This document shows, in pieces, positions 35,076 to 43,214 of a DNA stretch of 64,000 nt. The DNA lies in assembly GCF_000975055.1 (NCBI RefSeq), contig NZ_BBRB01000001.1, positions 248,001 to 312,000 on the forward strand, written 5' to 3'. Numbering within the stretch: the first letter of the stretch is position 1; the number at the start of each line of letters is the position of its first letter. The notes under the pieces were generated by a model. It ran no database searches, was not told the origin of the DNA, and worked only from the letters and a program-made list of their open reading frames with translations. This DNA comes from Demequina sediminicola. GTDB lineage: Bacteria > Actinomycetota > Actinomycetes > Actinomycetales > Demequinaceae. Made by a program: the position numbers and the translations under genes.

Positions 35076-35330
35076 ATGGACTGGCGCAACACCGCAGCCT
35101 GCCTAGATGTTGACGACCCCGAACTCTTCTTCCCCGTGGGAAACACGGGGCCTGCGCTAGTGCAGATCGAAAAGGCTAAGGCCGTGTGTGGCACGTGCGA
35201 GGTGCGCGAGGTCTGCCTCAAGTGGGCCATGGAACACAACCAGGATTCTGGTGTGTGGGGCGGTCTGTCCGAGGACGAGCGCCGCTCGCTGAAGCGTCGC
35301 GCAGCACGCGCACGTCGCGCAGCCAAGTAG
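35076..35330 (+). CDS. whiB1: WhiB-family transcriptional regulator, WhiB1-like
   Basis: An 84-aa iron-sulfur regulator that binds the sigma factor. Four Cys (residues 9, 38, 41 and 47) sit in the order expected for the [4Fe-4S] cluster. GVWGG, the G(V/I)WGG turn, is followed by a basic C-terminus (RRSLKRRAARARRAAK) for DNA contact. Length and the neighbouring pdtaS match WhiB1 of mycobacteria (Rv3219/Rv3220c order). GGAGG precedes ATG 35076. WhiB1 is essential and nitric-oxide sensitive in Mycobacterium tuberculosis. Confidence 0.93.
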   Translation: MDWRNTAACLDVDDPELFFPVGNTGPALVQIEKAKAVCGTCEVREVCLKWAMEHNQDSGVWGGLSEDERRSLKRRAARARRAAK

Positions 35331-35357
35331 TTTTCCACAGCCTTCACGGCTGAACAC

Positions 35358-35393
35358 AGAGGGCCGGTACCGCAAATGCGGTACCGGCCCTCT
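35358..35393. terminator. Bidirectional terminator between whiB1 and pdtaS
   Basis: AGAGGGCCGGTACCGC (35358-35373) pairs with 35378-35393 in a perfect 16-bp stem with a short AAAT loop, followed by TTGTG. It lies 27 bp after whiB1, upstream of the convergent pdtaS stop, so it can serve both genes. Confidence 0.85.
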
Positions 35394-35481
35394 TGTGCGT
35401 GCACGCCCTTCGGCGGACTATCAGCCCGCTTCCCCGACACCCTGCCCAATGCGCGCGGAGCGTGACCGGAAGTGTCCAGCC

Positions 35482-36924
35482 CTACTCGCCCACCTGGACC
35501 TCGAGATCGACCGCTGACCCAGTGTCGGTGACGCTCCAGTTGATCTTGCCGCTGAGCTCGTTCTCCACCAACGTGCGAACAATCGACGAGCCCAAGCCAG
35601 ACGGCTCTGTTTCGAGACCCACACCGTCGTCTTCAATCCTGATCTTCAGATGCTCCCGATCACGTTCGGCCGTCACCGTGATGGTGCCCAAGTCCCGGTT
35701 CACAAAGCCATGCTCCACGGCGTTTGTCACGAGCTCGGTGATGATGAGCGCCAGCGACGAAGCGTACTGCGCGGGAATCAACCCAAAGTCGCCCTCACGC
35801 ACAATCTTGACCTGCACCCCTGGAGACGCGATTTCTGCGGCCATACGCATCGACCGTGCTGCGAGGTCATCAAAATTCACCAGCTCGTCCAACGTGCCAG
35901 ACAGGGTTTCGTGAACCAGCGCAATTGTGGAGACACGACGCATCGCCTCAGCCAGCGCCTCCTTCGCTTCCGGCGCCTCCACTCGGCGCGACTGCAATCG
36001 CAGCAAGGCGGCCACCGTCTGCAGGTTGTTCTTCACGCGGTGGTGGATCTCACGAATGGTCGCGTCCTTGGTGATGAGTTCGCGTTCACGGCGACGTAGA
36101 TCCGACACGTCGCGGCAGAGCAGTACGGCACCCACGCGGTCCCCGTTTTCAGTGACCGGGATTGCCCGCAGCGACAGCGCCGCATTATTGGCCTCGAGGT
36201 CGGTGCGCCAGGCGGCGCGTCCCATGACGACCATCGCAAGCGTCTCGTCGATGTGCCCTTTGTTGTGCACCAGTTCGCTGGTCACGCGCGGCAGCGACCT
36301 GTTCATAAGCGAGCCGGTCACACCGAGGCGGTGGAAACAGGACAGTGCATTGGGGCTCGCATAGGTCACGTGTCCGGCGGCGTCGAGGCGCAGTACCCCG
36401 TCCCCCACACGTGGCGCACCGCGGCGCGGGCCGGTGATGGATGTCGCCACGGGGAACTCGCCGCGAGTAATCATGTGCAGCAGGTCGTCAGCGGCGCCCT
36501 TGTAGTTCAGTTCTAGACGGCTCGAGGAACGTGACACCGCTTGTGACACTTCGCGCGTGAGAACAGCAATCGGTTTACCGTCCATGACCACTGGCAAGGC
36601 ATCTTCCCGGACGGCGTAGGTCTCGTCCCACCGAGGCTCGCGCGACGCGGTGATCCCGCCCTCATCGAGAGCCCGCTGCAGGTGAGCGATGCGGCCGGAC
36701 GCGGCCATCGTCCCCACCACATCGTCCTGGTGAACAGTGGGGCCGGTCGATGGACGGCACTGAGCGATGGCGGCAAAGCCGTCGTCAACTGCGCGCCACA
36801 ACACGAGGTCGGCGAACGAAAGGTCCGCAATGATCTGCCAGTCGGAGGTCAGTAATGCGAGCCATTCGGCCTCCGCATCCGTCACGGCACCGAAGTTCTC
36901 TGCTGTCTCTCTCAACGTGGCCAC
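35482..36924 (-). CDS. pdtaS: Cytosolic sensor histidine kinase PdtaS-like (GAF-PAS-HisKA_2)
   Basis: A 480-aa soluble kinase. The N-terminal 150 residues are GAF-like (LADLSFADLVLWRAVDDGFAA-type start, here IADLSFADLVLWRAVDDGF), followed by a PAS-like domain (LRLDAAGHVTYASPNAL). The HisKA_2 phospho-acceptor is in REIHHRVKNNLQTVAALLRLQSRR (about residue 290), then HATPase motifs ELVTNAVEHGF, DDGVGL and GLGSSIV. In mycobacteria PdtaS phosphorylates PdtaR, an ANTAR antiterminator; no pdtaR is in the window. It is adjacent to and convergent with whiB1. Confidence 0.9.
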   Translation of the reverse strand: MATLRETAENFGAVTDAEAEWLALLTSDWQIIADLSFADLVLWRAVDDGFAAIAQCRPSTGPTVHQDDVVGTMAASGRIAHLQRALDEGGITASREPRWDETYAVREDALPVVMDGKPIAVLTREVSQAVSRSSSRLELNYKGAADDLLHMITRGEFPVATSITGPRRGAPRVGDGVLRLDAAGHVTYASPNALSCFHRLGVTGSLMNRSLPRVTSELVHNKGHIDETLAMVVMGRAAWRTDLEANNAALSLRAIPVTENGDRVGAVLLCRDVSDLRRRERELITKDATIREIHHRVKNNLQTVAALLRLQSRRVEAPEAKEALAEAMRRVSTIALVHETLSGTLDELVNFDDLAARSMRMAAEIASPGVQVKIVREGDFGLIPAQYASSLALIITELVTNAVEHGFVNRDLGTITVTAERDREHLKIRIEDDGVGLETEPSGLGSSIVRTLVENELSGKINWSVTDTGSAVDLEVQVGE

Positions 36925-36989
36925 TGCTCTAGCCTAATTGCCAGGATGCCTCGGGGTAGCCTGGTTTCACCATCATCAAGGGGACTGCC

Positions 36990-37487
36990 ATGAAATTCAC
37001 GCATTCGCATCGCTTCGATGCGGACGTCGCTGCGGTTATTGCGATGCTTGCCGACGCCGAGTTCGTGCAACGTCGCGGCCGTTCGGCCTCGAGCGCACAA
37101 GGTGAAGCGCTCCTCAGCGGAACGGTTGAGGACGGCTTTGCTGTGTCTGTGCGACGCGCCGTCCCGTCATCGTCGATTCCTGCGGAGTTCCGCGGCATGG
37201 TGGGCTCTGACGTGACCGTGCGCTACACCGAGGTGTGGCTCGCGAGCGATGACGCAGTCCGAACTGGCACGTTCTCCGTCGAGATTGTGGGAGCGCCCGG
37301 ACATGCCAAGGGCACCCTCGAACTCACACCTGACGACGAGGGTTCAGTACTGACCCTCGACGGCACCGTTGACGTGAAGATCCCTCTCGTCGGATCCATG
37401 ATCGAGAAGCAACTGGTCAAGGCAGTCTCGTCCAACCTCGAAGATGAATTCGCGATGGCGGACGAATGGCTCTCCGAGCACAAGTAA
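36990..37487 (+). CDS. DUF2505 family protein
   Basis: A 165-aa soluble protein beginning MKFTHSHRFDADVAAVIAML, with the START/SRPBCC-like pattern seen in the actinobacterial DUF2505 family. These are predicted to form a hydrophobic-ligand binding fold; the ligand is unknown. AAGGGG lies before ATG 36990. The 3' end overlaps the first crcB gene by 22 bp, giving a three-gene operon. Confidence 0.85.
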   Translation: MKFTHSHRFDADVAAVIAMLADAEFVQRRGRSASSAQGEALLSGTVEDGFAVSVRRAVPSSSIPAEFRGMVGSDVTVRYTEVWLASDDAVRTGTFSVEIVGAPGHAKGTLELTPDDEGSVLTLDGTVDVKIPLVGSMIEKQLVKAVSSNLEDEFAMADEWLSEHK

Positions 37488-37870
37488 TCCGCCACCCCAT
37501 CGTCCTGGTTTTTCTGGGAGGAACCATCGGCGGCGCGGCCCGTATCGCCATCGACGTGTGGGTGGGCGGCAGTGGATCCCTCCCCTGGGACCTGCTCGCC
37601 ATCAACGTCATTGGCTCCCTGGTGCTGGGCGCCGTCACTGGCTGGGCACTCGTCATGGGGCGCCGCTGGTGGCTTCCCCTCGTGGGGCCCGGCATGCTCG
37701 GCGGGTTCACAACGTTCTCATCGATCGCGGCGCTGTCGTACACCGCTGAGTTGAGCGCACTGTGGGCCGGCGTCACCCTTGCAGTCACGATGGTTGCGGC
37801 GGTCCTCGCTGCAGCACTCGGCTGGCGCTGGGGCGTGAAACGGGCCGATGCCGTGGAGGCGCGCCTATGA
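37466..37870 (+). CDS. crcB: Fluoride channel subunit CrcB (first of a pair)
   Basis: A 134-aa small membrane protein with four predicted helices and the Fluc signature: GGxxGAxxR near the start (GGTIGGAARIAID), then NVIGSLVLG with the conserved Asn, and GGFTTFSSIA, the Phe-box region. Fluc channels expel fluoride as antiparallel dimers; two adjacent genes usually make a heterodimer. It overlaps both DUF2505 (22 bp) and the second crcB (4 bp). Confidence 0.93.
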   Translation: MALRAQVIRHPIVLVFLGGTIGGAARIAIDVWVGGSGSLPWDLLAINVIGSLVLGAVTGWALVMGRRWWLPLVGPGMLGGFTTFSSIAALSYTAELSALWAGVTLAVTMVAAVLAAALGWRWGVKRADAVEARL

Positions 37871-38229
37871 GTCTCGCCTTGTACGTTGCAGCGGCCCTGG
37901 GGTGTGGCCTGGGTGCGGTCGGTCGCTATGCGCTGGGGCGGATTGACTTCCGTATGGATTTTCCCTGGCACACCGTCATTGCTAACGCTGTGGCTGCGGC
38001 GTTGGTGGGCGCCGTGGCGGCTGTTGGGCCGGCTCACCCCGGGTGGATGTTGGTCCTCGGGGCTGGTGTCGGGGGCGGGCTTTCCACGTTCTCATCGCTC
38101 GCAGTCGATGCCGTGACTCTCTGGAATGAGGGGCGGCGTGCGCGTGCGGGCATGTACCTCGCGGTGACCTGGGGAGGTGGCCTCATCGCAGCGTGGGCTG
38201 GATGGGCCATTGCCTCCGCGCTGAGTTAA
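37867..38229 (+). CDS. crcB: Fluoride channel subunit CrcB (second of a pair)
   Basis: A 120-aa partner of the preceding gene, with four helices, GLGAVGRYALG, NAVAAALVGAVA and the Phe-box GGLSTFSSLAVD. It starts at an ATGA overlap with the first gene. The frame is open to 37762, but only ATG 37867 gives the family start. The C-terminus ends within a short direct repeat. Confidence 0.93.
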   Translation: MSLALYVAAALGCGLGAVGRYALGRIDFRMDFPWHTVIANAVAAALVGAVAAVGPAHPGWMLVLGAGVGGGLSTFSSLAVDAVTLWNEGRRARAGMYLAVTWGGGLIAAWAGWAIASALS

Positions 38230-38256
38230 GAGTCGACCCCTAAGTTAAGAGTCGAC
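38224..38256 (+). repeat. 14-bp direct repeat carrying both convergent stop codons
   Basis: AGTTAAGAGTCGAC occurs at 38224-38237 and 38243-38256. The first copy holds the crcB stop on the plus strand; the second holds the DUF427 stop on the minus strand. Looks like a small duplication between the two gene ends. Confidence 0.8.
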
Positions 38257-38529
38257 GACGTCAACGCCTCGCCAGAAGGCGACGTGGTCACGGATGTTCT
38301 CTGCGCGAACCTTGGGTTCGCGGTAGATCCACACTGCGTCGGGGTTTGTCTCACCATCGACCACGATGTCCCAGTAGGTGGCCTCGCCCTTCCACGGGCA
38401 GCGCGACACCATGTCAGATTCGCGGAGCAACTCGGTGTTGACGGATTCGAGCGGGAAGTAGTGGTTGCCTTCCACAACGACGGTGTCGTCGGATTCGGCA
38501 ATCACGGTGCCATTCCATAGTGCCTTCAT
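38245..38529 (-). CDS. DUF427 family protein
   Basis: A 94-aa protein matching the DUF427 pattern: MKALWNGTVIAESDDTVVVEGNHYFP, then SRCPWKGEATYWDI and a C-terminal VRDHVAFWRGV-like segment (here IRDHVAFWRGVDV). The family is widespread in actinobacteria and has no firm biochemical role. ATG 38529 is preferred with GGAG seven bases upstream; the frame is open to 38553. Confidence 0.9.
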   Translation of the reverse strand: MKALWNGTVIAESDDTVVVEGNHYFPLESVNTELLRESDMVSRCPWKGEATYWDIVVDGETNPDAVWIYREPKVRAENIRDHVAFWRGVDVVDS

Positions 38530-38586
38530 GAGCGTCTCCATTCCTTGCGGCACTCGCGTGCCAGCGTTGACTCGGGTAACGCTGGA

Positions 38587-39906
38587 CTAGCGCGGTGCAT
38601 TCCGTCCCTTACGTATGGCGGCTGCGACCAGTGGCCATCCGACGACGATCACCAGTAACGCCACGGTGGGCCACACCGACGCGGCCGAGCTCTGGACAGC
38701 CACCACAGCGAGCAGGGCCGATGCTGCAAGGCCCACGATCGACACCGCCACAGGGACGCGTAGGGCCGCCGTACGCCCACCTCGCTGTTGACTCACGGCT
38801 GCGATGTTCGCTACGGCGTAGTACGTCAACACGCTGGCAGCAGAGACGAGAATCAGCGACACTCCTTGAGTCCACACCAACGCGATCGCCACTAACGCAA
38901 TGGCGCCCTCTGCACGCCATGGGGCGCCGCTTGTGCCCTGGTGGGCAAGCCTTGCCGGGAGGTCTCCTTCACGTGCCATTGCCATCGCGGTCCGCCCTGC
39001 GCCCGCCATGACGGCTAGGAGGGCCCCACCGATGCTGAGCGCGGCAGCTACGGTGATGATCCACACCGGCATGCCCACGGCCGCTGCCAACGCGTCGAGC
39101 GGTGCCGCTGCGAAGTCCTCGTCCACGGTGATGGCGCCATCGGTATCGATGAGGAACGGTGCTCCGAAGTGGCGGTGCAAAGCGAACGCAACGCCAAGGT
39201 AGACCACCACGACGATGGCGAGCGCTGTCACGATTGCACGAGGAATGTTGCGTGCGGGTTCACGAACCTCTTCCCCCAATGTCGCGATGCGCGCGTAGCC
39301 CGCGAACGCAAAGAACGTCGCGGCCACGGCCACCAGGAACGGCGGCCCTCCGGCATCGGCCGCTCCGGCACTGTCATCGAGCAGAGCAACACTGGGAGCC
39401 CAGGAGACGGTGGGGTCGCTAGCAACCGTGGCCATCACCACCAAGGCCACGAGCGCCGTCACCACCACGATCGCAATTACAGTGGCACCGGCAGCAGTGC
39501 GAGTGATACCGCGCGAGTTCAACGCCCACGCAAGGACGATTGCCGCAGTGGCGATGCCCGCTGCATTCCCGGGGAGCACGTATGCGCCCAGAACTCCGGC
39601 ACCCACGGCAACTGACACAGTCTTGCCCCCCACGAACGCGGCACCCGCGATATGGCCCGCGATAGGGCCTAGCTCTGCTCGCCCATACGAGTACGCTCCC
39701 CCAGCAACCGGGTAGCGGGAAGCCAACTGCGCAGTGGACAGGGCGTTGGCGAGAGCGACAAGGGCCGCGACAACAATCGCCAACCAATACCAGCGGCCTA
39801 CCGCGAGGACATCGACCCACAGGTCGGAGAAAACTCCGGCCCCGATCATGGATCCCACGCCGATGCCGATGGCCGCCAGAAGCGAGATGCGTCGCTGAGA
39901 GGTCAC
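38587..39906 (-). CDS. APC-family amino acid permease
   Basis: A 439-aa membrane protein with about 12 helices. The N-terminal AAIGIGVGSMIGAGVFSDL is the APC substrate-binding turn with the GxG-type break. FFAFAGYARIATLGEEVREPARNIPRAI contains the helix-6 and loop signature (AxxGxEEVxxPxRxxP). It probably imports or exports an amino acid or amine; specificity cannot be read from sequence. Confidence 0.9.
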   Translation of the reverse strand: MTSQRRISLLAAIGIGVGSMIGAGVFSDLWVDVLAVGRWYWLAIVVAALVALANALSTAQLASRYPVAGGAYSYGRAELGPIAGHIAGAAFVGGKTVSVAVGAGVLGAYVLPGNAAGIATAAIVLAWALNSRGITRTAAGATVIAIVVVTALVALVVMATVASDPTVSWAPSVALLDDSAGAADAGGPPFLVAVAATFFAFAGYARIATLGEEVREPARNIPRAIVTALAIVVVVYLGVAFALHRHFGAPFLIDTDGAITVDEDFAAAPLDALAAAVGMPVWIITVAAALSIGGALLAVMAGAGRTAMAMAREGDLPARLAHQGTSGAPWRAEGAIALVAIALVWTQGVSLILVSAASVLTYYAVANIAAVSQQRGGRTAALRVPVAVSIVGLAASALLAVVAVQSSAASVWPTVALLVIVVGWPLVAAAIRKGRNAPR

Positions 39907-39962
39907 GGCGCAAGCCTAGGGCGCGAGTGGCCCGGCGCCAAGGAATGCCCCCAGACATGACG

Positions 39963-39992
39963 AAACCCCCCGGTCCAAGGACCAGGGGGTTT
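39963..39992. terminator. Terminator of the initiator tRNA gene
   Basis: AAACCCCCCGGTCC (39963-39976) pairs with 39979-39992 at 13 of 14 positions. It lies 10 bp beyond the tRNA 3' end on the minus strand and is followed by T residues. It also sits before the APC permease promoter region. Confidence 0.8.
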
Positions 39993-40002
39993 GTCTATCT
40001 CG

Positions 40003-40076
40003 TAGCGGGGACAGGATTTGAACCTGCGACCTCCGGGTTATGAGCCCGGCGAGCTACCGAACTGCTCCACCCCGCG
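40003..40076 (-). tRNA. Initiator tRNA-fMet (anticodon CAU)
   Basis: On the minus strand a full cloverleaf can be traced. The acceptor is CGCGGGG pairing with CCCCGC and a C-U mismatch at the first pair. The anticodon stem has three G-C pairs next to the loop (CCGGG-CTCATAA-CCCGG), and the T loop is GTTCAAAT. The mismatched first pair and the GC-rich anticodon stem are initiator hallmarks. CCA is not encoded. Confidence 0.95.
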
Positions 40077-40088
40077 TCGGTAGATGCA

Positions 40089-40117
40089 ACTCTATCCGAC
40101 GCGGGGCAGATGACCAA
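40089..40117 (-). promoter_or_regulatory. Promoter of the initiator tRNA
   Basis: On the minus strand TTGGTC (40112-40117), a 17-bp spacer and TAGAGT (40089-40094), about 13 bp before the mature tRNA 5' end. The -10 box lies in the centre of a perfect 11-bp inverted repeat (40070-40080 and 40096-40106) that includes the first bases of the tRNA. Confidence 0.65.
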
Positions 40118-40121
40118 ATCG

Positions 40122-43100
40122 CTACTCGCTTGCCGTCGCTGACGGGGATGGCTCGGCAGCAGCCTCATCCTCGTAGTTGATGCCCTGGAGTTCAGCAATG
40201 CGGTCGTCAGCCGCGACTGCCTCATCGAGGGCGATGGCCAGCGCATCTTGTGCTTCGCCATAGGCAGCGAAGTCACCCGCTGCGAGAGCAGCTTCACTGT
40301 CAGCGATGGCCTGCTGAGCGTCAAGCAACGCGTTGTGCAGGTCGAGTTGCGCCTGCTCGAGGTCCGCGTTGCTGACATCCGTTCCCGTGTCGGTATCAGT
40401 GTCGGTGCCGGTGTCGCCGTCCGTGGTGTCTTCACCTTCAACATCGGCTTCATCGACCACTTCACCTTCATCGGTGATGGTTTCCGTCTCATCGGGCAGC
40501 TCGGGGGCCGCACCTTCACCGAAGACCTGGTCAAGTGCTTCCTGGAGGGTGTCGGCGAAGCCCACCTCGTCACCGAAGGACACAAAGACCTTTCGGAGGA
40601 GCGGAATCTGCGTACCTTCAGATGCCTGCACGTACACGGGCTGCACGTACAGCAGTCCGCCACCGACAGGCAGGGTCAGGAGGTTTCCGTTGATGACGTC
40701 TGTCTCTCCCTGACGCAGCAAGTTCAGCGTTGTCTGTGCATCAGAGTTCGAGTTGAAGTCGTTCTGCACCTGACCTGGTCCCGGAATCGTGGTGTCACGC
40801 GGCAACTCGAGGAGTCGCAACGTTCCATAGTCATCAGCGACTTCACCATCCGCATCACCTGTTTCGGAGTCCACCGCAAGGTAGCCGGTCAGGATGTTGC
40901 GGTCGGTGTTACCACCGGGGATGTAGGTCGTGTACAGCGAGAACGACGGATCGTTCTGGCCGGGCATCTGCAGCGTCAGGTAGTACGGGGGCTGCAAGAC
41001 CGATTCGCCCACAGTGGGGTCGTTCGGCGTGGCCCACTGGTCCTGGCCGGAGTAGAAGGCCGATGCGTCGGTCACGTGGTAGCGCTGCAGTTGAGCACGC
41101 TGCACCTGGAAGTACTCCTCCGGGTAGCGCAGGTGGCTCATCAGGTCGCCGGTGATCTCCGACATCGGCTCGAGTGCCGCCGGGAACACGTTGTTCCACG
41201 TCTGCAAGATGGGGTCGTTCTCATCCCAGGCATACAGCGTGACGGAACCGTCATATGCGTCGACGGTTGCCTTCACCGAGTTCGCCATGTAGTTGAGCTG
41301 CGATGGGAGGTTGTTGATTCCCGAGCTTGCGAACAACGAGGACGAATCCACTGGGGCCGAGTACGGGTAGCGATCGGTGGTGGTGTATCCGTCAACAATC
41401 CAGACCACGCGACCATCAACCACGGCCGGGTAGACCTTGGAGTCCAGTTCGAGATACGGAGCGACCTTGCCGACGCGGTCGAGGGGATCACGGTGATACA
41501 TGATCTGCGATTCCTCGGTCACACGGTCGGAGAACAAGATCTGCTCTTCGCCGAACTTGATGGCGTACATCAGCTTCTCGAAGAAGTTGCCGATGCTCGG
41601 TCCGCCTTCGCCGTCATAGGTGGTGTTCACCTGGCCGGTGGCAGCGTCATCGTCCGGGTAGTCAAGCTCCCACGGCTCAGTGCCTTCCGGCGCGCCCACA
41701 ATCGAGTAGTCAGGCAAGGTCTCACCGAAGTACACGCGAGGCTCGTCCAGATTAAGTTCACCGACCGAGGGGATACCGCCCTCGAAGAACGACGGCTGGC
41801 CATCCTTCGTGGTGCGGTTGCCATACGCGGCAGCGACTCCGAAGCCGTGGGTGTACACGGTGTGGTCATTCACCCAGGTGCGGTTCTCGTCAGACAAGCC
41901 ATCGAGGTCGAGTTCACGAACCGCGATCACGGTGTCCTGGATCTCGCCGTCGATGTTGTAGCGGTCAACTGCCAACTCGTCTGGGAAGTTGTAGTACTGC
42001 TTGTTCTGCTGCAACTGACGGAACGCCGGAGAAACGATGTTCGGGTCAAGCAAGCGAATCTGAGCGGTGGTGTCGGCGTCAGACCGCAGAGCTTCAGCAT
42101 CGGCTTCCGTGGCCGCGGCATACGGAGTGGTCTCCACCTCGTCGATGCCGTACGCGGCGAGCGTTGCGTCAATGTTGCGCTGGATGTACTCGCTTTCGAG
42201 TTCCTGGGCATTGGGCTCGACCTGGAAGTTCTGCACAATGGCCGGGTAGACCCCGCCAATCACCACAGCGGAGAGCACCATCAGCGCCACACCCGTGGTG
42301 GGGATACGCCAGTCGCCCCTCCAGATGACAGCCAGGAACAGCAGCGCCACCAGGATGGCGATGCCCACCAAAATCATGCGGGCTGGCAGGACCGCGTGAA
42401 TGTCGGTGTAGCCAGCGCCATAGAAACGGTCGCCCTGCGAGTTCAGCAGTGCATACCGGTCCAGCCAGTAGTTCATCGCCAGACCCAGCATCACCAATGC
42501 GCCGGACACCGCGAGCTGAATACGAGCGCTTCCGGATGCCACGAAGGCGCGGCCGCCGCCAGCAATACCCCCGTAGACCAACTGGACAAATGCAGCAAGC
42601 AGCGTGCACAGGATCGTGAGCACAAGCCAGAATCCCACGAGGGACTGCAGCACAGGCAGAGTAAAGACGTAGAAGCCGACGTCGAGACCAAACTCAGGGT
42701 CGACGACGCCAAAGGGCTCGCGGTTCCACCAGGCGAGGTACTGCTCCCACTGGCTCGACATCGAGAAGCCGGCGATGACGCCGACAAACGTGGGCAGTGC
42801 CCACATGATGCCGCGCTCGAGTGGCTGCACCTGTTCGCGCAGTGAGCTGGCGGCAGTCTGGCGGCCACCCACTGCGGGGCGCGCGCGCTTCGCGAGCCAC
42901 AACGACAGCCAGACGGCACCTGCGGCAATCAGTCCGAAGACCACAAACGTGATGGCGCGCACCACCCACTGGATCCAGAACACGGACTCGAAGCCCAACT
43001 GCTGGTACCACGCCACTTCAGTCCAGACCTGAGCAAAGATCACGGTCAGCAACATGAAGATTCCGACTGCCACCAGGGCAACCAGAAGAGGTGAACGGCG

Positions 43101-43166
43101 GCGTGGTGGTTCTGCCGCGGGCCGGGAGGGCCGGGGTCGGTCGGCGAATCTATCGTCGAAGGTCAC
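40122..43166 (-). CDS. UPF0182 family membrane protein
   Basis: A 1014-aa protein of a family found throughout actinobacteria. It has seven predicted membrane helices in the first 320 residues, with FYVFTLPVLQSLVGFWLV typical of the group, then a large extracytoplasmic domain (about residues 330-880) with RLLDPNIVSPAFRQLQQNKQYYNFPDELAVDRY. The C-terminal 120 residues are very acidic with Asp/Thr repeats, followed by a predicted coiled coil. The function is not known. Confidence 0.92.
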   Translation of the reverse strand: MTFDDRFADRPRPSRPAAEPPRRRSPLLVALVAVGIFMLLTVIFAQVWTEVAWYQQLGFESVFWIQWVVRAITFVVFGLIAAGAVWLSLWLAKRARPAVGGRQTAASSLREQVQPLERGIMWALPTFVGVIAGFSMSSQWEQYLAWWNREPFGVVDPEFGLDVGFYVFTLPVLQSLVGFWLVLTILCTLLAAFVQLVYGGIAGGGRAFVASGSARIQLAVSGALVMLGLAMNYWLDRYALLNSQGDRFYGAGYTDIHAVLPARMILVGIAILVALLFLAVIWRGDWRIPTTGVALMVLSAVVIGGVYPAIVQNFQVEPNAQELESEYIQRNIDATLAAYGIDEVETTPYAAATEADAEALRSDADTTAQIRLLDPNIVSPAFRQLQQNKQYYNFPDELAVDRYNIDGEIQDTVIAVRELDLDGLSDENRTWVNDHTVYTHGFGVAAAYGNRTTKDGQPSFFEGGIPSVGELNLDEPRVYFGETLPDYSIVGAPEGTEPWELDYPDDDAATGQVNTTYDGEGGPSIGNFFEKLMYAIKFGEEQILFSDRVTEESQIMYHRDPLDRVGKVAPYLELDSKVYPAVVDGRVVWIVDGYTTTDRYPYSAPVDSSSLFASSGINNLPSQLNYMANSVKATVDAYDGSVTLYAWDENDPILQTWNNVFPAALEPMSEITGDLMSHLRYPEEYFQVQRAQLQRYHVTDASAFYSGQDQWATPNDPTVGESVLQPPYYLTLQMPGQNDPSFSLYTTYIPGGNTDRNILTGYLAVDSETGDADGEVADDYGTLRLLELPRDTTIPGPGQVQNDFNSNSDAQTTLNLLRQGETDVINGNLLTLPVGGGLLYVQPVYVQASEGTQIPLLRKVFVSFGDEVGFADTLQEALDQVFGEGAAPELPDETETITDEGEVVDEADVEGEDTTDGDTGTDTDTDTGTDVSNADLEQAQLDLHNALLDAQQAIADSEAALAAGDFAAYGEAQDALAIALDEAVAADDRIAELQGINYEDEAAAEPSPSATASE

Positions 43167-43214
43167 GGATGAAGTCCTTTGGTATCGCTACTGCGTGTGT
43201 GGGGTCAAGCGTAA

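Noticed and set aside
36925-36989. Fluoride riboswitch before the crcB operon
   Set aside because: The conserved riboswitch sequence and pseudoknot cannot be found, and DUF2505 is the first gene.
40248-42845. 865-codon open frame on the plus strand
   Set aside because: Lies wholly antisense to UPF0182. Its composition mirrors the opposing codons, it has no family motif, and such frames are common opposite high-GC genes.
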